Positions 1-7,235 of a stretch of 64,000 bases of DNA are shown in pieces. Positions within the stretch are counted from its first letter, which is position 1, and every line of letters starts with the position of its first letter. This DNA is from Calidifontimicrobium sp035325925. Lineage in GTDB: Bacteria > Pseudomonadota > Gammaproteobacteria > Burkholderiales > Burkholderiaceae_C. The stretch spans positions 18,928-82,927 of the forward strand of contig NZ_DAOKZA010000015.1 of the NCBI RefSeq assembly GCF_035325925.1, given 5' to 3'. A program made the position numbers and the translations under genes. Below the pieces are notes generated by a model. The model saw only the letters and a program-made list of their open reading frames with translations, had not been told where the DNA came from and made no database searches.

Positions 1-357
1 CTGCTCCTCGACAAGTCCGACGCCGAGCGCAGCGAGAAGAAGGCGGCGCTGCTCATGCGCCTGTGCATCGCGGTGGAGGAGCAGCCCGCCGCCCGTGGTC
101 TGCTCGTGCCGAAGCTCGTGCTTGCGCTGCGCGACATGGAGCACGCCAAGGCCAGCCAGCAGCAGCGCGACCGCGCGCTACAGGGCGGCACGCTGACCGA
201 GGAGCAGCAGCGGCGGATGCGTGACCAGTACGCGCACCGCGTGCGCGACGGCCAGAAGTACGGCGCCGTCAAGGCGCTGGCTCGCGCCTTTGGCGTCAGC
301 GAGCGCACGGTGCACGACGTCGTCAAGCTCAAGAGAATTCGGAAGCGGCCGGGCTAG
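1..357 (+). CDS. Partial HTH-domain protein of the element (5' end outside window)
   Basis: The frame is open from base 1 and stops at TAG 355-357, so only the last 118 residues are visible and the true start lies to the left. The C-terminal 35 residues contain a helix-turn-helix pattern (ALARAFGVSERTVHDVV) followed by a basic tail rich in K and R, as in resolvase/transposase-type or phage regulatory DNA-binding domains. The middle is charged and helical (Q/R-rich). The family was not recognised. Its position upstream of an AlpA-like gene suggests a regulatory or early function in the element. The DNA-binding role is inference from the HTH only. Confidence 0.6.
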   Translation: MLLDKSDAERSEKKAALLMRLCIAVEEQPAARGLLVPKLVLALRDMEHAKASQQQRDRALQGGTLTEEQQRRMRDQYAHRVRDGQKYGAVKALARAFGVSERTVHDVVKLKRIRKRPG

Positions 358-429
358 TTCCGACTTCGTTTCTAGAGTGCCGAAGCACGCAAGTTCATCA
401 ACCCGGCGTGCAACGGCAGACAAGGGGCC

Positions 430-459
430 ATAGCACGCCACCACCCAGGAGCGTGCTAT
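430..459 (+). promoter_or_regulatory. 9-bp inverted repeat across the ribosome binding site and start of the AlpA-like gene
   Basis: ATAGCACGC (430-438) is perfectly complementary to GCGTGCTAT (451-459). The right arm overlaps the ATG at 458. The 12-nt spacer ends in AGGA, so the Shine-Dalgarno AGGAG (447-451) sits at the loop/stem edge. It could be the operator of a dimeric HTH repressor (autoregulation) or an mRNA hairpin masking the start codon. The sequence alone cannot separate the two. Confidence 0.6.
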
Positions 460-655
460 GTCACACCTCGCCACCTCGGAGCCGTTGGCTCACTCACCCG
501 AGAGCGCGGCGAAGCGCCTCGGCGTCCCCTTGAGGTTGATCTACGCGCTGCTCGCCGCCGGTGAATTGCGCAGCACGAAGATCGGCAAGCGCCGGTTGAT
601 CCCGGACGTCGAACTGCAGCGGCTGCTGCAGCGCAAGCTGACGGAGGCCGCGTGA
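458..655 (+). CDS. AlpA/excisionase-family helix-turn-helix protein
   Basis: A 65-residue protein with one MerR-like winged HTH, as in the AlpA/excisionise (HTH_17) families: SPESAAKRLGVPLRLIYALL forms the HTH and ELRSTKIGKRRLIP the wing, ending in a basic helix. Proteins of this type act as recombination directionality factors or early transcription activators in satellites and prophages. The start at 458 has AGGAG seven bases upstream. The stop overlaps the next ATG (655), suggesting translational coupling. A perfect inverted repeat surrounds its start, so autoregulation is plausible. The family assignment is fairly safe; the exact role (excision versus activation) is open. Confidence 0.75.
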   Translation: MSHLATSEPLAHSPESAAKRLGVPLRLIYALLAAGELRSTKIGKRRLIPDVELQRLLQRKLTEAA

Positions 656-1009
656 TGAACGCGGTCCTCTACACCCTGATCGACGGCGAGCAGATGAACC
701 GCGAGCACCCGGACACGTTCTGGATGCCCGACCTCGCCGACCGTCGCGGCCTGCGGCGACGGCGTCACCGAGCGCCTGTGGGTGCGCTTGCTCGAGCCCA
801 TGGACGCCGACGGCGTCATCGTCGGCGAACTCGACGCCGTCCCGGTCTTCGACGACAAGGGCCTCGACCTCGGCGACATCGTGCGCTTCGAGCCGAGGCA
901 CGTCATCGAGATCCACGAGTCGACGCCGCCTATCGACGAGTGCGCCCGTGCTGCGATGGTCGGCGCGCTGCAGCGCAATCAGAAGAAGGCCCGCGCGAGG
1001 CGGGCCTAA
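655..1009 (+). pseudogene. Small gene broken by a frameshift near base 750 (DUF2314-like pattern)
   Basis: From ATG 655 the frame reads a sensible N-terminus (NREHPDTFWMPDLADRRG) and then turns into Arg-rich nonsense after about base 750. From about 755 the +2 frame is sensible (GDGVTERLWVRLLEP, then a domain ending in FEPRHVIEIHES) to the stop at 1007-1009. The two halves join into one plausible product of about 118 residues. The pattern FWMPD ... ERLWVRL ... GDIVRFEPRHVIEI resembles DUF2314-type small proteins, which is a weak match from memory. A GTG at 782 could restart only the second half. This is either a true frameshift with small deletion or a sequencing error. Confidence 0.55.
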
Positions 1010-1021
1010 GGACTAAATCCA

Positions 1022-3430
1022 ATGCACGCGAATACTACAACCGACAAGCCGACGCCGCTGCGGCCCAGGCTCGACGCCGTGCCCGATGCCCTGCGCCGCA
1101 CCGGCTCGTGGGTCGCATGGGACTACGTCCTGCGCGAGGGCAGGTGGACGAAGCCGCCGTCGAGGGCCACAGGTCCGGGGATGGCGAAGACCAACGACCC
1201 TGCGACCTGGTCCACGTTCGAAGCCGCCGCCGCTGTGGCCCCGGAGCACGACGGCATTGGCTTGGTGTTGGCCGAGGACCTGGTCGGCATTGACCTCGAC
1301 CACGTGCTCGACCCGGAGACGGGCGTGATTGAAGCGTGGGCGACCGAGGTGCTGCAGAAGTTCGCCGGCTGCTACGCCGAGCGCAGCCCGAGCGGCGACG
1401 GCCTGCGCATCTTCTGCCGTGGCGTCGCACGCCGCTGTGGCAAGGGTGGACCGTCGAACCGGCTCGAGGTTTACGACAAGACGTCGCCGAGGTATCTGAC
1501 CTACACCGGCCACCGGCTCGGCGGGGGCGAGGTTGTCGAGGCGCAGGACGCGCTCGACTGGCTGCACGACACCTTCATGCAGAAGGCCGCGCCGAAGGCC
1601 GAGAAGGCCCCTACAGGCGCTTCCGGCGGGCTGACCGATGAGGAGGTGCTTCGCCGGGCACGCGAGGCTAGGAACGGCGCCAAGTTCACCCGCCTGTGGT
1701 CCGGTGACGCTGGCGAGGACCCGTCGAGCGCCGACGCCGCGCTCGTCGGCATCTTGGCCTTCTGGACACAGGATCGTGCGCAGCTCGACCGTCTGTTCCG
1801 GCGCAGCATGCTGATGCGGCCGAAGTGGGACGATCCGCGCGGCGAGACGACCTACGGCTGGCTGACCATCGACTCCGTGCTCGCTATGGGCGGCGAGCGC
1901 TACAGCGGCCAGGGTGCCGGTAGCGGCGGGGCCACGAGCCGGGAGGCGCCGAAGGCAACGCCGCTGCCACCCGAGCTCGCGCCCGTCGAGGCGTTCCCGA
2001 TGGACGCCCTGCCGGCGTCGTTCAAGCCGTGGGTAGATGACGTGTGCGAGCGCATGCAGTGCCCGCCCGACTTCGTGGCCGTGCCGCTGCTCGTCGCGGC
2101 GGCGTCGCTGGCGGCGCGGCGCGTCGTTGTCCGGCTGCGCAAGCTCGACGACTGGAGCGAGCCGGCGAACCTGTGGGCGCTGATCGTCGGGCGCCCCGGG
2201 ATGATGAAGTCGCCCGCAATGCGCGCCGCGCTGGCGCCCATCGAGCGCCTCGAGGCGCGCGCCGTCGAGACGTACAACGAAGCGATGGCGCAGCACAAGC
2301 TGGACCTCGTGTCGGCGAAGGTGTTGGCCGACGTGCGAATGTCCGAGGCAAAGAAGGCACTGAAGGCCGACATCGCCGCCGACGTCTCGAGCCTGCTCGC
2401 CGCCGCATCGGACGAGCCGGCCGCACCGAAGCGTGGGCGCTACGTCGTCAACTCGCCGACGTGGGAGAAGCTGCACGAGCTCCTGGCCGAAGGCGACGGC
2501 GCGCTGCTGATGACGCGCGACGAGATGTCGGGATGGTTCTTTGAGATGGCACGCGAGGAGAACTCTGAGACGCGGTCCTTCTTCGTCCAGTGCTGGAGCG
2601 GCGGCAAGTTCACGGCTGACCGCATCGGCCGCGGCACCATCACTGCCGAGGACATGCGCCTGTCCATCATCGGCGCCATCCAGCCCGGGCCGCTGGGCCA
2701 CATCATGCGGGCGAGCCGCGCCGGACGCGGCGACGACGGGCTGATCGAGCGCTTCCTCGTCGCGTGGCCGGACGACCCCGGCCCGTGGCGCGACGTGGAC
2801 CGGCTGCCCGACAGCGAGGCGCGCTCGCGTGTGCGCGAGGTGTTCGACCGCCTGGACGCCGCGTCGCTGTGGAGTCTGAAGGCCGAGCAGAACATGATCG
2901 GTACCGAACCCGTCGGGCTCCCGTTCCTGCGGCTCGACGACGAGGCGCGCGCGGCGTTCTCGGAGTGGCGGGCCGAGCTCGAGCACCGCCTGCGCGCCCC
3001 CGGCGAAGACCCGTGCGAGGCCGCGCTCGCCAAGTTTCGGCATCACGTCCCGGCGTTCGCGCTCACCGTGCACCTGTGCGACGGCGGCGCCGGACCCGTG
3101 ACGCAGAAGGCAATGCTGCGCGCTCTCGCGCTCGGCGACTACTTCGACAGCCACGCCCGCAGGCTGCACGCCAGTGGACACCGCGCCGCCGTGCGCGCCG
3201 CGCGCCTGATCGTGGACAAGGTCAAGACCGGCGCGCTGGCCGAGCCGTTCTCCGCCCGCGACGTGTACCGCCCACAGTGGTCGGGGCTGACGGAACGCGA
3301 GGCCGTGGCCGAGGCGCTCGACATGCTGGCGGCGCACGGCTGGGTGACGGAGGCCACGGTCGAGAGCGGCGGGCGCCCGACGACCGTCTACACGCTGGCC
3401 GAGGAGGTGCGCCGTGGCGAAGTGGATTGA
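1022..3430 (+). CDS. Primase-polymerase / DUF3987 replication protein
   Basis: An 802-residue protein with two modules. The N-terminal ~190 residues look like a satellite/plasmid Prim-Pol: WVAWDYVLREGRWTKPP, the acidic catalytic motif GIDLDH (about residue 81), and SPSGDGLRIFCRG followed by NRLEVYDK...LTYTGH. From about residue 325 comes a DUF3987-type module with a P-loop GRPGMMKSPA near residue 390, a long helical segment, and MTRDEMSGWF as a Walker-B-like site. It should start and drive replication of the element. The product overlaps the next gene by 17 bp. The family is clear; primase and helicase activities are inferred from motifs. Confidence 0.85.
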   Translation: MHANTTTDKPTPLRPRLDAVPDALRRTGSWVAWDYVLREGRWTKPPSRATGPGMAKTNDPATWSTFEAAAAVAPEHDGIGLVLAEDLVGIDLDHVLDPETGVIEAWATEVLQKFAGCYAERSPSGDGLRIFCRGVARRCGKGGPSNRLEVYDKTSPRYLTYTGHRLGGGEVVEAQDALDWLHDTFMQKAAPKAEKAPTGASGGLTDEEVLRRAREARNGAKFTRLWSGDAGEDPSSADAALVGILAFWTQDRAQLDRLFRRSMLMRPKWDDPRGETTYGWLTIDSVLAMGGERYSGQGAGSGGATSREAPKATPLPPELAPVEAFPMDALPASFKPWVDDVCERMQCPPDFVAVPLLVAAASLAARRVVVRLRKLDDWSEPANLWALIVGRPGMMKSPAMRAALAPIERLEARAVETYNEAMAQHKLDLVSAKVLADVRMSEAKKALKADIAADVSSLLAAASDEPAAPKRGRYVVNSPTWEKLHELLAEGDGALLMTRDEMSGWFFEMAREENSETRSFFVQCWSGGKFTADRIGRGTITAEDMRLSIIGAIQPGPLGHIMRASRAGRGDDGLIERFLVAWPDDPGPWRDVDRLPDSEARSRVREVFDRLDAASLWSLKAEQNMIGTEPVGLPFLRLDDEARAAFSEWRAELEHRLRAPGEDPCEAALAKFRHHVPAFALTVHLCDGGAGPVTQKAMLRALALGDYFDSHARRLHASGHRAAVRAARLIVDKVKTGALAEPFSARDVYRPQWSGLTEREAVAEALDMLAAHGWVTEATVESGGRPTTVYTLAEEVRRGEVD

Positions 3431-3842
3431 CCGGCTGCACGTGAATTTGGCCGCACCCCCCTCCGGGGGCACTGACAGAACTGACAAAAGGGGGGTTCTG
3501 TCAGTTTTGTCAGTGAGCCGGGAGGGGGGTGACGCTGAAATTTCGTTCCCGGAGTCCGGTCCTACCCCGCCCGTGAATTTCGCTGCACCCCCCTCTGGGG
3601 GCACTGACAGAACTGACAAAAGGGGGGTTCTGTCAGTTTTGTCAGTGAGCCGGGAGGGGGGTGACGCTGAAATTTCGAGCCCCACCGACGAGCGCGTCAC
3701 CTGCCTCGCCTGTGGTCACTTCCTGCCCAACAGCCGCCGCTGCGGAAACCACAGGCGGGCGGGGCTGCGTTCGCCCTGGCTCGGCCTCGACCTTCCCACG
3801 CTGCCGCAGAGGTGCGGCGGGTTCGTCCACATCACCACGTAG
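3414..3842 (+). CDS. Small Zn-ribbon protein with two repeat-encoded linkers
   Basis: A 142-residue frame starting inside the end of the primase gene (ATG 3414, 17-bp overlap). Residues 10-44 and 54-88 are nearly identical because the reading frame runs through two copies of a 105-bp palindromic DNA repeat spaced 132 bp (44 codons) apart. The last 50 residues look like a real domain: TCLACGHF, then C-G-N-H and LPQRCGGF, a C2-C/H metal-binding pattern. Small proteins of this layout are often found right after primases in Burkholderiales elements. The DNA repeat seems to have dictated the protein linker. Function is unknown. Translation is likely but not certain, because the repeats are also open on the other strand. 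Confidence 0.55.
   Translation: MAKWIDRLHVNLAAPPSGGTDRTDKRGVLSVLSVSREGGDAEISFPESGPTPPVNFAAPPSGGTDRTDKRGVLSVLSVSREGGDAEISSPTDERVTCLACGHFLPNSRRCGNHRRAGLRSPWLGLDLPTLPQRCGGFVHITT
3441..3545. repeat. Palindromic repeat, copy 1
   Basis: A 105-bp unit that is itself an imperfect palindrome. The centre is a run of G (about 3490-3495) flanked by CTGACAGAACTGACAAAA on the left and TTCTGTCAGTTTTGTCAG on the right. The outer arms pair GAATTT...CACCCCCCTCC with GGAGGGGGGTG...AAATTTC. CTGACA-type half-sites occur four times. It lies at the primase 3' end, so an origin, iteron or protein-binding role is possible. Confidence 0.8.
3573..3677. repeat. Palindromic repeat, copy 2
   Basis: This is the second copy, exactly 132 bp downstream of copy 1, with only a few substitutions near its left end (for example CTCTGGGGG for CTCCGGGGG). 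The 27-bp spacer between copies is unique. It has the same nested palindrome and four CTGACA-type half-sites. The 132-bp period keeps both copies in the same reading frame of the overlapping gene. Confidence 0.8.
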
Positions 3843-3850
3843 GAGAAACC

Positions 3851-4291
3851 ATGTTCTTCCGCATCGGCAGCCGCCTGCTCAACATCGACCGCATCGTGAG
3901 CGTGAATCTGTACGGCAAGGTTTTCTGTGCCCGCATGAGCGACGGCAGCACGGTCGATTTCAGCCCTATCGACGCCGACGACCTCGAGCGGGCGACCTCC
4001 CTGCACGTGCCGTCACGCCCCGGCGACACCATGCTTGTCGTCACCTACTACGGCAACACCGACGACGGGCCGGAATACGAGGTCGACGAGGTGCCCGTCG
4101 TGGCCTGGCGCATCGTCGGCCCGACCGCCGAGCCGGTCACGGTCGACGAGCTCGGCGCCAACCAGCGCGGCGGCATCGTGATGCCCGACGGCAAGGTCTG
4201 CGCGCAGTACGACACCACGTGGCCCACGCGCGAGAAGTTCATCGAGTCAATGGTGTCGCGGCTGCGCGAGCGTGAGGCCAAGCATGCTTGA
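3851..4291 (+). CDS. Hypothetical protein of the element
   Basis: A 146-residue soluble acidic protein with no recognised family. The start at ATG 3851 is chosen because AGGAGA lies seven bases upstream. An in-frame codon at 3812 would add 13 residues overlapping the previous gene. The N-terminal half (FRIGSRLLNIDRIVSVNLYGK...DGSTVDF) looks like a small beta-barrel or sheet, followed by EVPVVAWRIVG and a C-terminal helical, charged tail (REKFIESMVSRLREREAK). There are no membrane segments. It overlaps the next gene by eight bases, so the two are probably co-translated. No function is proposed. Confidence 0.7.
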   Translation: MFFRIGSRLLNIDRIVSVNLYGKVFCARMSDGSTVDFSPIDADDLERATSLHVPSRPGDTMLVVTYYGNTDDGPEYEVDEVPVVAWRIVGPTAEPVTVDELGANQRGGIVMPDGKVCAQYDTTWPTREKFIESMVSRLREREAKHA

Positions 4292-4517
4292 TCGCACCGA
4301 CCTGTTCGCCGACCTATTCACCGACCGCCGGCTGACGCAGCCGTGGCGCGCCGACGAGTACCTCGTCGTCGATGGTCTGTGCCTGGTCTACACCGCGCGG
4401 CGCGGCAGCGACGACGTCACCGTGCACCTGCCCGGCTGCCGCAGCGTCAGCCTGCGGGCGCTGCGCGATGCGGGCCACGACGTCACGCTGCCGACGCGGT
4501 GGCGGATCGGACCGTGA
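4284..4517 (+). CDS. Hypothetical small protein of the element
   Basis: A 77-residue product starting at ATG 4284, inside the end of the preceding gene. A longer start at 4272 is possible but adds only MRPS. The sequence is mostly beta-strand-like (EYLVVDGLCLVYTARRGSDDVTVHLPGC). It was not recognised. The eight-base overlap with the upstream gene suggests a two-gene unit. Confidence 0.6.
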   Translation: MLDRTDLFADLFTDRRLTQPWRADEYLVVDGLCLVYTARRGSDDVTVHLPGCRSVSLRALRDAGHDVTLPTRWRIGP

Positions 4518-4594
4518 CGTATCCCCTAATGCGTTTCGGCAAAAAACGCCGAGCAATCGGGCATCGAACGTACCCGCATGGCGGACGCCGACAG

Positions 4595-4619
4595 AGGACC
4601 CAACGGTGCGTCGGGTCCT
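4595..4619 (+). terminator. Hairpin in the gap before the packaging/capsid genes
   Basis: AGGACCC (4595-4601) pairs perfectly with GGGTCCT (4613-4619) across an 11-nt loop. Only two T follow, so it is a weak intrinsic terminator at best. It separates the replication genes from the terminase/capsid genes in a 183-bp intergenic region. Confidence 0.4.
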
Positions 4620-4672
4620 TCCACGGCGCACCCCAACTGCGGGTAATTCGCGCCGCAATGTTTTCGGGTTTG

Positions 4673-4689
4673 TGCTTAATTTTTAAGCA
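4673..4689. promoter_or_regulatory. Perfect palindrome upstream of the terminase-like gene (candidate operator)
   Basis: TGCTTAA (4673-4679), TTT, TTAAGCA (4683-4689) is a perfect 7-bp inverted repeat in an AT-rich patch that stands out in this GC-rich DNA. It ends 11 bases before the ATG of the terminase-small-like gene. It could be an operator for the late (packaging/capsid) genes. Confidence 0.5.
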
Positions 4690-4700
4690 GGCATTTCACA

Positions 4701-5198
4701 ATGGTAACGACTGTTACGGTTTCGATGAGTGAGTTTGGGAGGATGCTGGGACTGTCGCGGCAGACTGTCGCGCAGTACGTGGCCGAGGGCATGCCTGCCG
4801 GTCCTGCGGGGCGTGGCGTCAACGGGCGCCAGGTCCCGTTCGCCGCGGCGCACCGCTGGCTTTTGGACCGCGCTGTGGCCCGCGCCAGGGCGCACGACGG
4901 CGGCGAGACGCTGCGCCAGGCCGAAACGCGCAAGGCCCGCGCCGACGCCGACCTGGCCGAGGCGAAGGTGGCCGCGCTGCGCGAGCAGATGGTGCCGGCT
5001 GCTGTGGCGACGGCCGCGTTCGCTGCCTGTCTGCGCAGTTTCGACGCCGCCGCCGAGGCGATGATTGACCGACTGGTGCCGCGCATTGCGGTCGAGACTT
5101 CACCCGCCGTACTGCGGCATATGGCGCTGGACGAGGCGCGCCGCGCGCGGCAGCAGATGGCCGACGACCTCGACCCGGACGGCGAGGCCGCATCGTGA
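4701..5198 (+). CDS. Terminase small subunit-like (Nu1-type) DNA packaging protein
   Basis: A 165-residue protein. Residues 9-45 form a winged HTH (SEFGRMLGLSRQTVAQYVAEGMP...GRQVPFAAAHRWLLD), and residues 65-100 form a long helix rich in A, E, R and K (RQAETRKARADADLAEAKVAALREQMVP). This is the usual layout of Nu1/terminase small subunits, which bind the packaging site. The remainder is helical. No large terminase follows, so it may redirect a helper phage motor. Start ATG 4701 has a weak AGG nine bases upstream. The stop overlaps the next gene's GTG. Confidence 0.7.
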   Translation: MVTTVTVSMSEFGRMLGLSRQTVAQYVAEGMPAGPAGRGVNGRQVPFAAAHRWLLDRAVARARAHDGGETLRQAETRKARADADLAEAKVAALREQMVPAAVATAAFAACLRSFDAAAEAMIDRLVPRIAVETSPAVLRHMALDEARRARQQMADDLDPDGEAAS

Positions 5199-5548
5199 CC
5201 GACCTCGCCGACCTCGAGCACGTCGTGCGCCGCGTCATCCGGCAGGAGCTCGAGCGCCTGTTCGCCGACCGGCTGACGCCGCCGCAGCGCAGGACGATGC
5301 AGATCATCATCGCGATGTTCGAGGCCGGCGAGTGCTTCACGACGGCCGGCGTCGTCGACGCGGCGAGGTTCGATCCCGAGGCGAAGAAGGTGCTGCTGCA
5401 GACGTGCAACCTCGACCCGCACAAGCTCGGCATCCTGCTCGGGCAGGTCGCGCAGGCCGGCGCCGCCGTCGATGGTCTTCGCCTGGTGCGCCTGCCGGCC
5501 GAAGCGGGCAGCAGGAGATGGGTGCTGGAAGCCGTCCAAACCCTTTGA
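5195..5548 (+). CDS. Hypothetical protein between terminase-like and capsid genes
   Basis: A 117-residue protein beginning at GTG 5195, overlapping the preceding TGA (GTGA), so translation is coupled. It is helical and charged at the N-terminus (DLEHVVRRVIRQELERLF), followed by MQIIIAMFEAGECFTTAGVVDAARFDPE. The C-terminal region (HKLGILLGQVAQAG...RLVRLPAE) looks like a winged-helix wing, so a small DNA-binding protein is possible. No family was recognised. Confidence 0.65.
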   Translation: MTDLADLEHVVRRVIRQELERLFADRLTPPQRRTMQIIIAMFEAGECFTTAGVVDAARFDPEAKKVLLQTCNLDPHKLGILLGQVAQAGAAVDGLRLVRLPAEAGSRRWVLEAVQTL

Positions 5549-5581
5549 GCGCCGCGATCGTGGTCGGCACCATGCCGAACC

Positions 5582-6616
5582 ATGATGCAACGCGAACACC
5601 TCCCCCAAAGCGGCTTTCTTGACCTGACCGTGCGTCAGGCGAGCCGCTACTCGCTCGGCGAGCTCATCCGCGCCGCCGCCCACGACGACAAGTCGGTGCT
5701 GCCGTTCTACAGGGAGATCAGCGAAGCGATCGCCGCGAAGACGGGGCAGCAGCCGACGACGTTCCGCTCGTTCTACATCCCGAACGACGTGCTCGTCAGG
5801 GACATGACCGCCAGCGGATCCAGTGGATCGAACTATCTCGTCGGCACGCAGAACGCGGGCTTCGCGGGTGCGCTGTTCGCGACGTCGATCACCGCCCGCC
5901 TGCCGCTGCGCCGCGCGCAGTTGACCGGCAACGGCACGATCGCCGCCGTGACGACCGCGCCGACCGTGGCCTGGCTGAGTGACGAGGCGACGCAGGCGCC
6001 GGATGGTGCGCCCGTCGTCGGTCAGCGGTCGATGACGCCGAAGACGATCGCGACGACGCAGTTCGTCAGCAAGCAGTTCGACCTGCAGTCGCCCGGCGCG
6101 ATCTCGTTCGTCGAGCAGCAGATGGGGGCCGCGCTGGCGAAGGCGGTCGACGTTGCCTTCATCAGCGGCGGCGGCAGCGGCGGCGAGCCGCTGGGCTTGC
6201 TTCAGGTGCCGAACACCGTCAGCCAGTCGGGCACGACCCTCGCCTACAGCGGGGTGTGCACGATGATCGCCGCCGCCGAGGGCTACGGCGGCGCGCCGGT
6301 CGCAATCATGGGCGTCGACGTCGCGCGGCTGCTGCGCCAGAGAGCGAAGATCACCTCGGGCGAGCCGATCTACAGCAATGGCAAGCTCGACGGCCTCGAC
6401 GTCTTCGTCAGCCGTGCCGCGCCCGACGATGCGATGGTGCTGCTCGACCCGACGCTGATCGCCGAGGCGCGCTGGGGGACGGTCGAGGTCACGATCAGCC
6501 CGCTCGCGTCGCCGACCGCGTTCAGGTACGGCGGCATCGGTGTGCGGCTGATGCTGTCGATCGACTGGGCCGTCGATCATCCTTCGACGATCGCGAAGTC
6601 GACCTCGATTACCTGA
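5582..6616 (+). CDS. HK97-family phage major capsid protein
   Basis: A 344-residue protein with the HK97-fold capsid pattern. The N-terminus is short (YSLGELIRAAA). The core starts about residue 70 (SGSSGSNYLVGTQNAGFAGALFATSITARLP) with typical strands such as WLSDEATQAPDGAP and KTIATTQFVSKQF, then FVEQQMGAALAKAVDVAFISGGGSGGEPLGLL. The end has the usual IGVRLMLSIDWAV. It lacks the ~100-residue cleaved delta domain of many HK97 capsids, and no protease gene is adjacent. It should assemble the shell that packages the element. ATG codons at 5582 and 5585 are equivalent. The following gene overlaps or directly follows it. Confidence 0.85.
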   Translation: MMQREHLPQSGFLDLTVRQASRYSLGELIRAAAHDDKSVLPFYREISEAIAAKTGQQPTTFRSFYIPNDVLVRDMTASGSSGSNYLVGTQNAGFAGALFATSITARLPLRRAQLTGNGTIAAVTTAPTVAWLSDEATQAPDGAPVVGQRSMTPKTIATTQFVSKQFDLQSPGAISFVEQQMGAALAKAVDVAFISGGGSGGEPLGLLQVPNTVSQSGTTLAYSGVCTMIAAAEGYGGAPVAIMGVDVARLLRQRAKITSGEPIYSNGKLDGLDVFVSRAAPDDAMVLLDPTLIAEARWGTVEVTISPLASPTAFRYGGIGVRLMLSIDWAVDHPSTIAKSTSIT

Positions 6617-6627
6617 TGGAGCACCCG

Positions 6628-6885
6628 ATGGCAAACCCCACCGCGAAGATTCGCCTGCTGCGCAACGTCTGGATCGGCGGCAAGCCGCACCGCACCGGCG
6701 ACGTCGTCGCGGTCGACCTCGAGGACGCACTTGCCTGCGCCGAGCAGATGGCGGGCACCTTCATCGACGACGACGACCGCGAGCGTGCGCTCGCCGCACG
6801 CCGCGCCGACATCGCGCGGATGCTGCGCGTCACGACGCCGTGGCATCAGGCCGGGCCGTCCGGCGCCTGGCAGCGCACGCACTGA
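6628..6885 (+). CDS. Small phage-type protein after the capsid gene
   Basis: An 85-residue product. ATG 6628 is preferred because GGAG lies six bases upstream. ATG 6616 overlaps the capsid stop and would add four residues. The sequence IRLLRNVWIGGKPHRTGDVVAVDLEDALACAEQ matches the layout of small phage proteins found next to capsid genes that read as a short beta-hairpin followed by a helix. Function is unknown; a head-decoration or connector role would be a guess. Confidence 0.6.
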   Translation: MANPTAKIRLLRNVWIGGKPHRTGDVVAVDLEDALACAEQMAGTFIDDDDRERALAARRADIARMLRVTTPWHQAGPSGAWQRTH

Positions 6886-6892
6886 CAGTTTC

Positions 6893-6958
6893 GGGAGGTC
6901 GGCGCTTGCTGACTGGTTCTCCGCCAGCGGCAGCCGCGGGAACGGACGCCGACCTCCC
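6893..6958. other. Perfect 12-bp inverted repeat with a 42-nt loop
   Basis: GGGAGGTCGGCG (6893-6904) is exactly complementary to CGCCGACCTCCC (6947-6958). The loop (6905-6946) can form a smaller hairpin (CTGG / CCAG). It begins eight bases after the stop of the preceding gene and lies in a 140-bp gap. It could be a structured transcript end, a small RNA or a packaging (cos/pac-like) signal. No U-tract follows, so it is not a classical terminator. Confidence 0.6.
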
Positions 6959-7025
6959 ACCCCCCACCGCAAGTTGATTCACGGCGATGCGCGGGTTGAG
7001 AAGCCCGGCGCCCCTCCCATACACC

Positions 7026-7235
7026 ATGACCGACAGCCTGAAGTTCACCCTCAAGACGACGCTGCGCGTGCGCGTCGACAACCGCCTCGAGATCTGCAGC
7101 GGCAGCGTCATCCTCTGCGACGCCGCCACCGCCGGCGACCTCGTCGCCCGTGATCTGGCCGTGCTCACCGATCCGAGCGACGCACCGCGACTGCTGGCCG
7201 CCGTCGACGAGCTCGACCGCCGGCAGGCGGCGTAA
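7026..7235 (+). CDS. Small hypothetical protein at the right end of the element
   Basis: A 69-residue product from ATG 7026 (MTDSLKFTLKTTLRVRVDNRLEICSG). A start at 6987 would add an unlikely Pro-rich leader. It is beta-rich at the N-terminus, then DLVARDLAVLTD...LLAAVDELDRR. It resembles the preceding small gene in length and layout but not clearly in sequence. The family was not recognised. It is the last gene before the attachment region. Confidence 0.5.
   Translation: MTDSLKFTLKTTLRVRVDNRLEICSGSVILCDAATAGDLVARDLAVLTDPSDAPRLLAAVDELDRRQAA

Noticed and set aside
3441..3677. Two repeats considered as a CRISPR array
   Set aside because: Only two copies of 105 bp with a nested palindrome and a 27-bp spacer; too long, no cas genes.
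1013..3700. 895-residue open frame on the minus strand opposite the primase
   Set aside because: Low-complexity Arg/His/Gln-rich shadow of a GC-rich gene; the plus-strand frame has clear primase and P-loop motifs.
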